64,000 nt of DNA from Enhydrobacter sp. (GTDB lineage Bacteria > Pseudomonadota > Alphaproteobacteria > Reyranellales > Reyranellaceae), in contig JAHCJV010000018.1 in assembly GCA_026126105.1 (NCBI GenBank), positions 16,725 to 80,724 of the forward strand, in the 5' to 3' direction. Position numbers and translations under genes: made by a program. Position 1 is the stretch's first letter. Each line of letters opens with the position of its first letter. The notes under the pieces were generated by a model. It was not told where the DNA came from and searched no databases. It saw nothing but the letters and a program-made list of their open reading frames with translations. This document shows positions 8,423 to 17,869 of the stretch, piece after piece.

Positions 8423-10318
8423 TTAGTCGCCGACCCGGCTTGCCAGGTCGGTCACCGCCATGCCGGCCAGCGCCTCGCGGATGCCGCGATCCATGCGCCG
8501 CTCGGCGAAAGGCTTCGAAAGGGCCTCGAGCGCCTCGGCAGCGGCGTTGATCTCTTCGCGATCTTCACCGGCAATCGACTTCTCCAGCCGCGCTCGTGCC
8601 GCGTCGAGGAGCTCGCGTTCCTCGACCGACAGAAGCGCGCCGTCCCTGGCGAGCGCCGCCTCGAGCGCAAGCAAATTCCTTCGTGCCTCGACCCGCGCCT
8701 CGGCGAGCAGGCGCCGCGCCATGTCCTGCTCGGCATTGTCGAGGCTGTCATAGAGCATGTCGGCCATGTCGTCGTGGCTGAGGCCGTAGGACGGCTTCAC
8801 CTCGATGCGCTGCGACACGCCCGTCGTGCGCTCCTCGGCGGACACCGTGAGCAGGCCGTCGGCATCGACCGCAAAAGTGACCCGGATGCGCGCGGCGCCG
8901 GCCGTCATCGGCGGGATGCCCGACAGCTCGAAGCGCGCCAGGCTGCGGCAATCCTCGACCATCTCGCGCTCGCCCTGCACGACATGGATCGCCATGGCAC
9001 TCTGGCCGTCCTGGTAGGTGGTGAATTCCTGCGCGAGCTGAACGGGGATCGGCGTGTTGCGCGGCACGATCTTCTCGACCAGCCCACCCATCGTCTCGAG
9101 CCCGAGCGACAGCGGCGTCACGTCGAGCAGCAGCGTGTCCGATCCGCCGGTGAGCGCCTCGGCCTGCAAGGCCGCGCCGAGCGCGACGACTTCGTCAGGA
9201 TCGATGTCGACGAGCGGCGGCTTGCCCAGCATCCCGGCGACAGCGCTGCGCGCGAGCGGCACGCGGGTCGAGCCGCCGACCAGCACCACGCCCTGGATCT
9301 CGTCCGCGGTCATGCCGGCATCGGCCAGCACGTTGCGGGCGATGGCGAGAGTGCGCTCGATGTAGGTCGCGATCATCGCGTCGAACTCGGCACGCGTAAG
9401 AGAATGAAAGGACGGCACGCCGTCCAGCTCGAGCCGGCCCGATGTCTGGTCGCGGTCGGACAGCTGCTCCTTCATGTGCCGCGCCAGCGCGAGCGCGTTC
9501 TTGACCGCTGCCTCGTCCACAGTGTCGGCGAGGCCATCCGTCTTGCGCTCCTCCAGCATCCGCTCGGCGATTGCGCGGTCGAAATCGTCGCCGCCGAGCG
9601 CCGTGTCGCCTCCGGTCGCGAGGACCTGGAAGACTCCCTTCTCGAGCCGCAACAAAGAGAAATCGAACGTGCCGCCCCCAAGGTCGTAGACCGCGTAGAG
9701 CCCCTCGGAGCCCTTGTCGAGGCCGTAAGCCAGCGCCGCCGCGGTCGGCTCATTGACCAGGCGGAGCACCTGCAGGCCGGCGACTCTTGCGGCATCGCGG
9801 GTCGCAGTGCGGGCGGCATCGTCGAAATACGCCGGCACGGTGATGACGGCGCGATCGACCGGCTTTTCCAACGCCGCCTCGGCGCGGGCCCGCAGTGCTT
9901 TCAGGATTTCAGCCGATATTTCGACCGGCGAGCGCGCCTTGCCGCCAATGCGCAGCTTGACCATGTCGGTTTCGCCGGTGCCCGGCTCGATTTCATAAGG
10001 CATCACGCCGGCGACCGCGTGGAGGTCGGCCGCGCCCCGGCCCATGAGGCGCTTCACCGAAGCAACGACGTTCCTGGGCTCCTTCGCCGTCAGCAGGCGC
10101 GCTTCTTCGCCGACAAGCACACCGCCCGCAGCAGGATAGGCGACGACCGACGGCACCAAGGCCTTGCCGGTCTCGTCGTGCAGCGCGGCAGGCTTACCTT
10201 CGCGCGCGATTGCGACGACGGAGTTGGTCGTGCCGAGATCGATGCCGATCGCCAGCGTCCCCTCGTCCGCATGCGGCAGCGGCGTTTCGCCCGGCTCGTG
10301 GATTTCCAGCAGGCTCAT
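8423..10318 (-). CDS. hscA: Fe-S assembly Hsp70 chaperone HscA
   Basis: A 631-residue Hsp70 specialised for IscU. The nucleotide-binding domain shows [26 protein letters not shown] and [16 protein letters not shown]. The substrate-binding domain begins after [14 protein letters not shown], and a helical lid closes the C-terminus. HscA binds the LPPVK motif of IscU and drives cluster release with ATP, helped by HscB. Its ATG overlaps the hscB stop by four bases. It ends 13 bases before fdx. Confidence 0.97.
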   Translation of the reverse strand: MSLLEIHEPGETPLPHADEGTLAIGIDLGTTNSVVAIAREGKPAALHDETGKALVPSVVAYPAAGGVLVGEEARLLTAKEPRNVVASVKRLMGRGAADLHAVAGVMPYEIEPGTGETDMVKLRIGGKARSPVEISAEILKALRARAEAALEKPVDRAVITVPAYFDDAARTATRDAARVAGLQVLRLVNEPTAAALAYGLDKGSEGLYAVYDLGGGTFDFSLLRLEKGVFQVLATGGDTALGGDDFDRAIAERMLEERKTDGLADTVDEAAVKNALALARHMKEQLSDRDQTSGRLELDGVPSFHSLTRAEFDAMIATYIERTLAIARNVLADAGMTADEIQGVVLVGGSTRVPLARSAVAGMLGKPPLVDIDPDEVVALGAALQAEALTGGSDTLLLDVTPLSLGLETMGGLVEKIVPRNTPIPVQLAQEFTTYQDGQSAMAIHVVQGEREMVEDCRSLARFELSGIPPMTAGAARIRVTFAVDADGLLTVSAEERTTGVSQRIEVKPSYGLSHDDMADMLYDSLDNAEQDMARRLLAEARVEARRNLLALEAALARDGALLSVEERELLDAARARLEKSIAGEDREEINAAAEALEALSKPFAERRMDRGIREALAGMAVTDLASRVGD

Positions 10319-10824
10319 GCCTTGCGTTCCAGGTTGGTGCGGCGCGCCCGCGCTTCCTCGGCGAACTTTTCGAGATAGCGCAGGCGAAGGAGCGCCTTTC
10401 TGATGGCCGGCTTGTCGCTTGCCAAGAACAAACTGGGCAACCGGGCCAGCGAGGATCTCATCTCGTCGCGTGACTTCGCGGCCAGCCCCTCGATCGCCTG
10501 GATCGTGCTCGCCTCATGCAGTTCCTCGCGAGCTTCCATGGCTTCCATCAGCAGTTCCGGATCGTCGATCGTCTTGCCGTCAGCCGGCATGTCGACCCCC
10601 TTCAAACCTGCAAGATAAACCGCGCGCGCCAGCGGATCCTTTAGCGTGCGATAGGCATCGTTGAGGGCCGCTGCCTCCGCCGAGGCCTTAGCGCGTTCTT
10701 CGGGAGGCTTGGCGACGAAACGGTCGGGATGCCAGAGCCGCTGCTGGGCGAAGTAGGCCTTGTCGAGCGCGCCGGCGTCCAGATCGAGCGCCGCCGGCAG
10801 CCCCAGCCGCGCAAAATGGTCCAT
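10315..10824 (-). CDS. hscB: J-domain co-chaperone HscB
   Basis: A 169-residue protein with an N-terminal J domain (DHFARLGLP, the HPD tripeptide in LWHPDRFV, then [15 protein letters not shown]) and a C-terminal three-helix bundle that binds IscU. It stimulates the HscA ATPase and delivers IscU. Some HscB proteins have an N-terminal zinc finger; this one lacks it, like the E. coli protein. It is coupled to hscA by an ATGA overlap and follows iscA at 12 bases. Confidence 0.95.
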   Translation of the reverse strand: MDHFARLGLPAALDLDAGALDKAYFAQQRLWHPDRFVAKPPEERAKASAEAAALNDAYRTLKDPLARAVYLAGLKGVDMPADGKTIDDPELLMEAMEAREELHEASTIQAIEGLAAKSRDEMRSSLARLPSLFLASDKPAIRKALLRLRYLEKFAEEARARRTNLERKA

Positions 10825-10836
10825 GACGCGCCAGCT

Positions 10837-11232
10837 TCAGACGTGAAAGGATTCGCCGCAGCCGCAGCGGCCCTTCTCGTTCGGATTCCTGAAGACGAAA
10901 CCCGACTTCAGCTTCTCCTCCTCGTAGTCCATCTCCGTGCCGATCAGGAACAGCGAGGCCTTCGGGTCGATCAGCAGCTTGATGCCGGCGGTGTCGACGA
11001 TCTCGTCCATCGGCTCCTGCTTGTCGGCGAACTCGAGCGTGTAGCTCAAGCCCGAGCAGCCCTTGGTGCGCACGCCGATCCGGATACCGGCAGTCGGCTT
11101 GCCGCGCCCGTCGATCAGCGCCTTGGCGCGCTCGGCAGCGGCCGGCGTGACCGACATCAGCTGCGGGCGCGGCCTGCGCGGCCGCAGCTGAGCGACCGGC
11201 TTCGGGGCATCGGTGGTTACGGGCGTGCTCAT
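10837..11232 (-). CDS. iscA: A-type iron-sulfur carrier protein IscA
   Basis: A 131-residue A-type carrier with the three invariant cysteines, one in KGCSGLSYTLEF and two in GRCGCGESFHV at the extreme C-terminus. It has an N-terminal extension of about 25 Pro/Arg-rich residues before the conserved MSVTPAAAERAK. IscA transfers [4Fe-4S] or [2Fe-2S] clusters to client proteins. The position directly after iscU (seven-base gap) supports IscA rather than ErpA or SufA. Confidence 0.93.
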   Translation of the reverse strand: MSTPVTTDAPKPVAQLRPRRPRPQLMSVTPAAAERAKALIDGRGKPTAGIRIGVRTKGCSGLSYTLEFADKQEPMDEIVDTAGIKLLIDPKASLFLIGTEMDYEEEKLKSGFVFRNPNEKGRCGCGESFHV

Positions 11233-11239
11233 TACGCTG

Positions 11240-11650
11240 TTACTCCGCGGCGTCCTTGGTCTCGTCCTTCTTGGCGGTCTTGGCGCGGTAGTCGGCGATT
11301 GCCGCCTTGATCGCGTCCTCGGCCAGGACCGAGCAGTGAATCTTCACCGGCGGCAAAGCCAGGTGCTTGGCGATGTCGGTGTTCTTGATCGTCTCGGCCT
11401 CGTCGATGGTCTTGCCCTTCACCCACTCGGTGACGAGCGAGCTGGACGCGATCGCCGAGCCGCAGCCGAAGGTCTTGAACTTGGCATCCTCGATCAGCCC
11501 CTCAGGGCTCACCTTGATCTGCAGCTTCATGACGTCCCCGCAAGCCGGCGCACCCACAAGGCCCGTCCCGACATCCTCGGAATTCTTGTCGAGCGACCCG
11601 ATGTTGCGCGGGTTCTCGTAGTGATCGATCAGCTTTTCGCTATAGGCCAT
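11240..11650 (-). CDS. iscU: Fe-S cluster scaffold protein IscU
   Basis: A 136-residue scaffold on which IscS-derived sulfur and iron are assembled. The three cluster Cys are in GAPACGDVMKL, TFGCGSAIA and KIHCSVLAE, with the conserved Asp in GDVM. The HscA recognition motif LPPVK stands just before the third Cys. The Lys/Asp-rich C-terminal tail (AKTAKKDETKDAAE) is slightly longer than usual. It sits 25 bases after iscS. Confidence 0.97.
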   Translation of the reverse strand: MAYSEKLIDHYENPRNIGSLDKNSEDVGTGLVGAPACGDVMKLQIKVSPEGLIEDAKFKTFGCGSAIASSSLVTEWVKGKTIDEAETIKNTDIAKHLALPPVKIHCSVLAEDAIKAAIADYRAKTAKKDETKDAAE

Positions 11651-11675
11651 GACGCTCTCCTCGAATTCCTGGTTG

Positions 11676-12914
11676 CTAGTGGGCGGCCCACTCGATGGAC
11701 TTGATGTCGATGCCTTCCTGGGACATCTCCCAGAGCGGGCTCATCTCGCGCAGCTTGGTCACCTGATGCACCAGATCGGCGACCGCGGTATCGACTTCCT
11801 GCTCGGTCGTGAAGCGGCCGAGCCCGATACGCAGCGAGGTGTGCGCCATCTCCTCCTCGACGCCCAGCGCGCGCAGCACGTAGCTGGGCTCGAGCGAGGC
11901 CGAGGTGCAGGCCGAACCCGACGACACCGACAGGCCCTTGATGCCCATCATCAGCGACTCGCCCTCGACATGGGCGAAGCTGATGTTGAGATTGCCCGGA
12001 ATGCGCTGCTCGAGGTCACCGTTGACGTAGATCTCCGGCAGCCTGGCGTGCAGGCCCTTCAGCATGCGCTCCTGCAGCTTCTTGAGCCGCTTGGCCTCGC
12101 CGTCCATCTCCTTCATGCAGATCTCGGCGGCCTCGCCCAGCCCGACGCAGAGCGGCGTCGGCAGGGTGCCCGAGCGGAAGCCGCGCTCCTGGCCACCGCC
12201 GACGATCAGCGGGACGAGACGGACACGCGGCTTGCGGCGAACGTAGAGAGCGCCGATGCCCTTGGGGCCGTAGATCTTGTGGCCCGAGATGCTCAGCAGG
12301 TCGATGTTCATCGCCTCGACATCGAGCGGAATCTTGCCGGCAGCCTGCGCCGCGTCGGTGTGGAAGAAGACCTTCTTCTCGCGGCAGATCTTGCCGATCT
12401 CGGCCAGCGGCTGGATTACGCCGATCTCGTTGTTCACAGCCATGATCGATACGACCACCGTCTTGTCGGTGATGGCGTCGCGCAGCACCTGAAGGTCGAT
12501 CAGGCCGTTCTTCTGCACCGGCAGGTAGGTGACCTCGAAGCCGTTCTGCTCGAGATGGCGGCAGGTATCGAGCACGCATTTGTGCTCCGTCACGGTGGTG
12601 ACAATGTGGTTCTTGCGGTCCTTGTAGAACTCGGCGACGCCACGGATGGCGAGATTGTTCGACTCGGTCGCGCCCGACGTGAAGATGACTTCCTTCTCGT
12701 CCGCACCGATCAGCCTTGCGAGTTGGCCACGCGCCTTCTCGACACCCTCTTCCGCCTCCCAGCCATAGGAATGGCTGCGCGAATGCGGATTGCCGAACTT
12801 GTACGTAAAGTAGGGCATCATCGCTTCGAGGACGCGCGGGTCCATTGGCGTGGTGGCCTGGTAATCCAGGTAGATCGGCTGATCGTTGCGCCGGATCTGG
12901 GAAAACGCGTTCAT
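11676..12914 (-). CDS. iscS: Cysteine desulfurase IscS
   Basis: A 412-residue PLP enzyme that releases sulfur from L-cysteine as a persulfide. It has the cofactor Lys in [10 protein letters not shown], the PLP-contacting His in VTEHKCVLD, and the active-site Cys in the long mobile loop [17 protein letters not shown]. These are group I (IscS/NifS) features. The C-terminal segment after REMSPLWEM is the IscU-docking type. It supplies IscU and very likely MnmA encoded downstream. It is followed by iscU and preceded by a second desulfurase gene at 18 bases. Confidence 0.97.
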   Translation of the reverse strand: MNAFSQIRRNDQPIYLDYQATTPMDPRVLEAMMPYFTYKFGNPHSRSHSYGWEAEEGVEKARGQLARLIGADEKEVIFTSGATESNNLAIRGVAEFYKDRKNHIVTTVTEHKCVLDTCRHLEQNGFEVTYLPVQKNGLIDLQVLRDAITDKTVVVSIMAVNNEIGVIQPLAEIGKICREKKVFFHTDAAQAAGKIPLDVEAMNIDLLSISGHKIYGPKGIGALYVRRKPRVRLVPLIVGGGQERGFRSGTLPTPLCVGLGEAAEICMKEMDGEAKRLKKLQERMLKGLHARLPEIYVNGDLEQRIPGNLNISFAHVEGESLMMGIKGLSVSSGSACTSASLEPSYVLRALGVEEEMAHTSLRIGLGRFTTEQEVDTAVADLVHQVTKLREMSPLWEMSQEGIDIKSIEWAAH

Positions 12915-12932
12915 GCTAACCCCTTGAAATTC

Positions 12933-14048
12933 CTAGGCCGCGTGGGCTTGGGATAAATCCGAGTGCGTTACTCGGATATATAGGCCCTTCCACGCGGCGA
13001 TCAAGCAATCAATGTCCTCTGAAACCGTGTTCCAGCCCGAACTTATCCGGATCGCAGTCGCCGCTTCGGCAGGGTCCACGCCCATCGCCGTCAACACCGA
13101 CGATCGCGTAACCTTGCCGGACGAACAGGCGGCGCCGGCGCTGACGCAGACTCCTGCCAGATCCAACGCCATGACCTGGGTTTCGGCCTTCACGCCCGGC
13201 ATGGAAATGCAGGTCGTATTGGGCAGCCGCGGTACACCGGCGCCATAGACCGTTGCCGTGGGCGCGATGGCGCGCAGCCCGATCTCGATCCGGTCGCGTA
13301 GCGAAGCCACGTCAAGCCCGTCCCGTGAAGCCTCTGCCGCGGCGCCAAAGCCGACGATCCCGGCGACATTCTCGGTGCCGGCCCGACGATTCGATTCCTG
13401 GCTTCCACCCTTGCGGTCGGAAGCAAACGGGGCGTCGGCGCGCACCGCCAGGGCGCCGACGCCGGTCGGGCCGCCGAGCTTGTGGGCGGACAAGCTGAGA
13501 TAGTCGACGCCCAGTCGATGCAGATCGAGAGGCACCTTGCCCGCGGCCTGAACGGCATCGCAGTGAACCAGAGCACCCGCGACCCGGGCGAGGCGCACGA
13601 TCTCGGCGATGGGCTGGAGGACGCCCGTCTCATTGTTCGCGAACATCACCGAAACCAGCGCAGGCTCGGAACCGGCCAGCATCCGCTCGAGCGCCGCGAG
13701 ATCGACGACGCCGTTACGATCGACGGGAATGATCTCGGCCCGCGGCACCGCCTTAAGCACGCTCTCATGCTCGACGGCCGACACGAGTATCCGTTCGCGG
13801 TGCGTGCACGCCACGGCGATGTTGTTGGCCTCCGTGCCGCCGGAGGTGAAAATCACTTCGGATGGCAGCGCTCCCGCAAGCGCGGCCACCTGCCGGCGCG
13901 CGGCATCGACACGCCCCCGCGCGGCCCGGCCGGCGCGATGAACCGACGACGGATTGCCCCCTGCGCCCAGAGCCTCAAGCATGGCGTCGAGCACCGCCGG
14001 CCGCACCGGGCTGGTGGCATTATGATCGAGATACGCGAACGCGGGCAT
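12933..14048 (-). CDS. Second cysteine desulfurase (NifS/IscS-like, class V aminotransferase fold)
   Basis: A 371-residue paralogue of the neighbouring IscS. It keeps the DHNATSPVRP start, the PLP Lys in SAHKLGGPTG, the cofactor His in VEHESVLK and the loop Cys in SAGAACSSGKV, so catalysis is probably retained. It differs throughout and lacks the IscS C-terminal docking tail. Rickettsiales and some other alphaproteobacteria are known to carry such a second NifS-like gene beside iscS. It lies between iscR and iscS with short gaps, hence under IscR control. Whether it feeds IscU or another acceptor is unknown. Confidence 0.9.
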   Translation of the reverse strand: MPAFAYLDHNATSPVRPAVLDAMLEALGAGGNPSSVHRAGRAARGRVDAARRQVAALAGALPSEVIFTSGGTEANNIAVACTHRERILVSAVEHESVLKAVPRAEIIPVDRNGVVDLAALERMLAGSEPALVSVMFANNETGVLQPIAEIVRLARVAGALVHCDAVQAAGKVPLDLHRLGVDYLSLSAHKLGGPTGVGALAVRADAPFASDRKGGSQESNRRAGTENVAGIVGFGAAAEASRDGLDVASLRDRIEIGLRAIAPTATVYGAGVPRLPNTTCISMPGVKAETQVMALDLAGVCVSAGAACSSGKVTRSSVLTAMGVDPAEAATAIRISSGWNTVSEDIDCLIAAWKGLYIRVTHSDLSQAHAA

Positions 14049-14060
14049 CGGCTGGCCTGA

Positions 14061-14534
14061 TCAGCTGGCAGCGGCCATCGTGTCGGAATTCGCGGGCGTC
14101 GGTGCCTCGACGATGCGCGGGGCCAGCTTTCGCTCCAGCACGTCATGCAGGCTGACGGAACTGAGGAAGACGTGGATCTGATTGCCCAGCTCTTCCCACA
14201 GGTCGTGCGTCAGGCACTTGCTCCGATCCGCGCGACAGCCGGACTGCCCCATCTCGGTGCAGCGCGTCGCCTTGATCGGTTCGTCGACAGCCAGAATGAT
14301 TTCCGAAACACGGGTTTCGGCCGAGCCGCGCGCGAGGCGATAGCCACCGCCCGGACCGCGCACGCTCTTCACCAGTTCGGCACGGCGCAGGCGCGCAAAA
14401 AGCTGCTCCAGATAGGATAAAGAAATCTCCTGACGGGCGGCGATGTCCGACAGGGATACGGGCTTGGCCTGGGCATGACGGGCCAGGTCGACCATCGCCA
14501 TGACCGCATAACGGCCCTTGGTGCTGAGCTTCAC
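14061..14534 (-). CDS. iscR: Fe-S-sensing Rrf2 regulator IscR
   Basis: A 157-residue Rrf2-family repressor with an N-terminal winged helix (KLSTKGRYAVMAMVDLA, then SLSYLEQLFARLR and GPGGGYRLAR) and a cluster-binding segment with Cys at about 92, 100 and 107 followed by L-T-H. The start is a GTG at 14534 preceded by GGAGGAGG; an ATG five bases upstream is out of frame. It heads the isc operon and presumably represses it when its [2Fe-2S] cluster is loaded. The spacing C-x7-C-x6-C-x2-H differs from the C-x5-C-x5-C-x2-H of the E. coli protein. Confidence 0.95.
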   Translation of the reverse strand: MKLSTKGRYAVMAMVDLARHAQAKPVSLSDIAARQEISLSYLEQLFARLRRAELVKSVRGPGGGYRLARGSAETRVSEIILAVDEPIKATRCTEMGQSGCRADRSKCLTHDLWEELGNQIHVFLSSVSLHDVLERKLAPRIVEAPTPANSDTMAAAS

Positions 14535-14639
14535 AGCATCCTCCTCCGCCTAAAGTTCTTGAAAACAAAGGCGTTGCTACGATATTCCAGCCCCCCGGAC
14601 AGGGTTCTGGGAAAACCAACTCGTCTGCTCAGATTTAAT

Positions 14640-14664
14640 AAACCCGAGTAGGCGGGTCAAGTAT
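14640..14664. promoter_or_regulatory. Probable IscR (type 1-like) operator overlapping the isc promoter
   Basis: The 25 bases match the E. coli type 1 IscR consensus half-sites well: left arm AAACCCGAGTA and right arm GGGTCAAGTAT, each matching 9 of 11 positions by my reading, with a 3-base centre. On the minus strand it contains TTGACC, a possible -35 hexamer, with AT-rich sequence (TTTATTAAAT) 14-20 bases later as the -10 region. It lies about 110 bp before the iscR start and also within reach of the divergent hydrolase gene. Confidence 0.55.
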
Positions 14665-14747
14665 CAAGATTCCTGCCCGATTTGCAGCTGTCGGCCCCAA
14701 CCCGGCGGTCCGAGGCGGCCAAAAACGACAAAGAAACCGGAGACTCT

Positions 14748-15422
14748 ATGCCTGACGTGATGTTCATCGGCCCAGAGGGGCGCCTCGAAGGCCGCTATCA
14801 CCAGAGCAAAGAAGAACACGCGCCGATCGCGCTCATCCTCCATCCTCACCCGCAATATGGCGGGACGATGAACCACAAGGTCGTCTTCTCGCTATTCCAC
14901 GTGTTCGTCAGCCGCGGTTTCTCGGTACTCCGCTTCAACACGCGCGGCGTGGGTCGCAGCCAGGGCCGGTTCGACAACGGCATGGGCGAACTGTCCGATG
15001 CCGCTGCGGCACTCGACTGGCTGCAGGCGATGAACGCCGACGCCAAGTCGTGCTGGATCGCCGGTTATTCGTTCGGCGCCTGGATCGGCATGCAGCTTCT
15101 GATGCGCCGTCCCGAAATCGACTGCTTCATCTCGGTGGCGCCGCCGGCGAACTCCTACGATTTCAATTTCCTCGCCCCCTGCCCCTCCTCCGGCCTGATC
15201 GTCGGCGCGGAGAGGGACGAGGTCGTGCCGCTCGCCGACATCCAGAAGCTGGTCGCCCGGCTGTCGCTGCAGAAGGGCATCACGGTCGAGTCGCGCACCA
15301 TCAAGGGCGCCAATCACTTCTTCCACGACTCGCTCGACACGCTCGCGGTCGAAGTCGACAAATATGTACAGAAGTGCCTGATCACGCCGCCCGGCCGCGC
15401 CACGAGCAACAAGGAACCGTAA
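14748..15422 (+). CDS. Alpha/beta hydrolase (COG2945-type)
   Basis: A 224-residue cytosolic hydrolase. The oxyanion region HPHPQYGGTMNHKV, the nucleophile elbow GYSFGAW (Ser), an acid in GAERDEVVP and the His in KGANHFFHD give a complete triad in the right order. The family is widespread but functionally vague; dienelactone-hydrolase-like esterases are the nearest characterised relatives. The start at 14748 (PDVMFIGPEG) was chosen because the sequence upstream in frame has no family similarity. The gene diverges from iscR and shares the intergenic region with the predicted IscR site. Confidence 0.85.
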   Translation: MPDVMFIGPEGRLEGRYHQSKEEHAPIALILHPHPQYGGTMNHKVVFSLFHVFVSRGFSVLRFNTRGVGRSQGRFDNGMGELSDAAAALDWLQAMNADAKSCWIAGYSFGAWIGMQLLMRRPEIDCFISVAPPANSYDFNFLAPCPSSGLIVGAERDEVVPLADIQKLVARLSLQKGITVESRTIKGANHFFHDSLDTLAVEVDKYVQKCLITPPGRATSNKEP

Positions 15423-15463
15423 CTCCGGCGTCCCTCGTCGAATCGGGACGGCGCGGTGTGGTG

Positions 15464-16549
15464 TCAGGACGGTAGATGGAGCCGCCCGCCGGTCGCCGGC
15501 TGCGATACGCCCGTCGTCGTCGGATAGGTGAGAGGCAGGCCGCGTAGCGAGCGCACGGCAAGAAAGCCAAAGGCTTGCGCCTCGAGCGCGTCGCCATCCC
15601 AGCCGAGCGCGGGGGCCAGGATCACCGGGTTGCGCGTCTCCTCCGCGATGGCGGCGACCAATGTCGGATTGCGCGCACCACCGCCGGTGATGATCCATTG
15701 CCTTGCCGGTGCCGGAAAGTGGCAGGCCGCCAGGGCGAGCGCGCGAGCGGTGGCACGCGTCAGCGTTGCCGCACCGTCAGCCACAGAAAGGCCTTCCACC
15801 CAACCCTCGTTGAAATCCCCCCGGTCGAGCGACTTGGGCGGCATGCGCGCAAAATACCGATGCTCGGTCCAACGCTCCAGCCGTGCCCGATCGACCTTGC
15901 CGCTTGCCGCGAGCCCGCCGTCGCGATCGAAGCGCTGGCCCGCGCGCCGCGCGCACCAGTCGTCGAGCGGCCCGTTACCCGGTCCAGTATCGAACGCAAG
16001 GAGCTGGTCGCCTTCGCCTATCCAGGTAACGTTCGCCACGCCACCGATATTCGCCACGGCGACGGGCCGGGCGAGGTCGTGCGCGAGGGCTGCATGAAAC
16101 ACCGGCACCAAGGGGGCCCCCTGCCCGCCCGCCGCAACATCGGCGCTGCGCAGGTCGTTCACGACGCGTATGCCGAGCGATCTCGCAAGCAGGGAGCCAT
16201 CCCCCAGCTGCCAGGTAAAGCGCCGCTCGGGCCGATGCGTGATCGTCTGACCGTGAAAGCCGACGATGTCGATCGAGGAGATCGGGACTCCGTTTGCCGA
16301 AGACCACTCCGCGACGGCGTCGACGTGCGCCTCCGTCACGGCACGCTCTGCGGCGGCAGTGACCATGTTGGGCCGATCGGCGCCAAAGGCAGCCCGGATC
16401 ACACGGCGGACCTTCTCGGGATAGGTGACCGTCAAGGTGGGCCCGAACGAGGCGATCCGCTCGCCGTCGGTCTCCAGCAAGGCGACATCGACGCCATCGA
16501 CCGACGTGCCGCTCATCAGACCGAGGGTCCGAAGGAAAGATGATGACAT
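15464..16549 (-). CDS. anmK: Anhydro-N-acetylmuramic acid kinase
   Basis: A 361-residue kinase that converts 1,6-anhydro-MurNAc to MurNAc-6-phosphate during peptidoglycan recycling. The family signature [18 protein letters not shown] is at the N-terminus, followed by [43 protein letters not shown] and the C-terminal ITGGGARNP nucleotide site. It is divergent from tyrS with 54 bp between the starts, an arrangement seen in many alphaproteobacteria. Confidence 0.96.
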   Translation of the reverse strand: MSSSFLRTLGLMSGTSVDGVDVALLETDGERIASFGPTLTVTYPEKVRRVIRAAFGADRPNMVTAAAERAVTEAHVDAVAEWSSANGVPISSIDIVGFHGQTITHRPERRFTWQLGDGSLLARSLGIRVVNDLRSADVAAGGQGAPLVPVFHAALAHDLARPVAVANIGGVANVTWIGEGDQLLAFDTGPGNGPLDDWCARRAGQRFDRDGGLAASGKVDRARLERWTEHRYFARMPPKSLDRGDFNEGWVEGLSVADGAATLTRATARALALAACHFPAPARQWIITGGGARNPTLVAAIAEETRNPVILAPALGWDGDALEAQAFGFLAVRSLRGLPLTYPTTTGVSQPATGGRLHLPS

Positions 16550-16603
16550 GCCGGGAATGTGTTACACCCGCGGCCCTTTACGGACAAATTGCCGGGCGGA
16601 GAG

Positions 16604-17857
16604 ATGGCGGCCTTCAAGTCGGACTTCATGCAGATCGTGCACGAGCGCGGCATGGTGCATCAGTGCAGCGATGCCGCGCGTCTCGACGAGCTGCTGTCGA
16701 GCGGCATCCGCACGGCCTATATCGGGTTCGACTGCACCGCCGATTCCCTTCACGTCGGACATCTGCTGCAGATCATGCTGCTGCGCTGGTGGCAGAAGGC
16801 CGGTCACAAGCCGATCGCCCTGATGGGCGGAGGCACGACCAAGGTCGGCGATCCGTCCGGCCGCGACGAGACGCGTCAGCTTCTCACGACCGACCAGATC
16901 GATGCCAACATGGCCAAGATCAAGCTCAGCTTCTCGAATTACCTGACATTCGGCACCGGCCCGACCGATGCGGTGATGGCTAACAACGCCGAATGGCTCG
17001 ACACCCTGCTCTACATTCCCCTGTTGCGCGACGTCGGCCGGCACTTCTCGGTCAACCGCATGCTGACGATGGATTCGGTGAAGCTCAGGCTGGATCGCGA
17101 CCAGCCGCTCAGCTTCCTCGAATTCAACTACATGATCCTCCAGTCGTACGACTACGTGGAGCTGTTCAAGCGCCACAACTGCATCCTGCAGATGGGCGGC
17201 TCGGACCAATGGGGCAATATCGTCATGGGCGCCGACCTCGGCCGCCGCATGGCCGGTGCCGAGCTGTTCGCGCTGACCTCACCCCTCCTCGCCACCGCCT
17301 CCGGCGCCAAGATGGGCAAGACCGCCGCCGGCGCGGTATGGCTCAATCCCGAGCGGCTGACCCCGTACGACTTCTGGCAATACTGGCGCAATACCGAGGA
17401 CGCCGATGTCGGCCGTTTTCTCAAGATCTTCACCGAGCTGCCGCTGCCGGAGATCGCCCGCCTGGAGGCGTTGCAGGGCCAGGAGATCAACGAGGCGAAG
17501 AAGATCCTCGCGACCGAGGTGACGAAGCTCGCTCATGGTGACGCTGCGGCGATGCAGGCGGTCGAAACGGCGCGACGCACTTTCGAGGAAGGCGGCAAGG
17601 CCGATACCCTGCCGACGGTCGAGGTGCCACGTGCGCAGCTCGCCGCCGGGCTGGCCGCGTTCGAGCTGTTCCATCAGGCTGGCCTCGCCGAGAGTCGCAC
17701 CGAGGCGCGCAAGCTGATCAAGGGCGGCGGCGGCCGGCTGAACGACAAGCCGATCGCCTCGGATACGTCCGTGATCAACGTCAACGACCTCGGTCCGGAT
17801 GGCACGCTGAAACTGTCCGCGGGGCGCAAGCGCCACGTGCTGGTCCGCGCCGCGTAG
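16604..17857 (+). CDS. tyrS: Tyrosyl-tRNA synthetase
   Basis: A 417-residue class I aminoacyl-tRNA synthetase. The HIGH-like motif appears in [10 protein letters not shown], the Tyr-specific [14 protein letters not shown] follows, and the KMSKS loop is ASGAKMGKT. The C-terminal 60 residues form an S4 RNA-binding domain ([19 protein letters not shown]). The start ATG at 16604 lies behind GGCGGAG; a longer in-frame reading exists upstream but lacks the family start. The gene is essential housekeeping. It converges with the AsmA-like gene with only 12 bases between the two stops. Confidence 0.97.
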   Translation: MAAFKSDFMQIVHERGMVHQCSDAARLDELLSSGIRTAYIGFDCTADSLHVGHLLQIMLLRWWQKAGHKPIALMGGGTTKVGDPSGRDETRQLLTTDQIDANMAKIKLSFSNYLTFGTGPTDAVMANNAEWLDTLLYIPLLRDVGRHFSVNRMLTMDSVKLRLDRDQPLSFLEFNYMILQSYDYVELFKRHNCILQMGGSDQWGNIVMGADLGRRMAGAELFALTSPLLATASGAKMGKTAAGAVWLNPERLTPYDFWQYWRNTEDADVGRFLKIFTELPLPEIARLEALQGQEINEAKKILATEVTKLAHGDAAAMQAVETARRTFEEGGKADTLPTVEVPRAQLAAGLAAFELFHQAGLAESRTEARKLIKGGGGRLNDKPIASDTSVINVNDLGPDGTLKLSAGRKRHVLVRAA

Positions 17858-17869
17858 AGCCCTCCGACC

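Noticed and set aside
8318..10378. Long plus-strand open frame opposite hscA
   Set aside because: In GC-rich DNA the reverse strand of a real gene is often open. Its translation is Arg/Ala-rich with no family similarity, while hscA is unmistakable.
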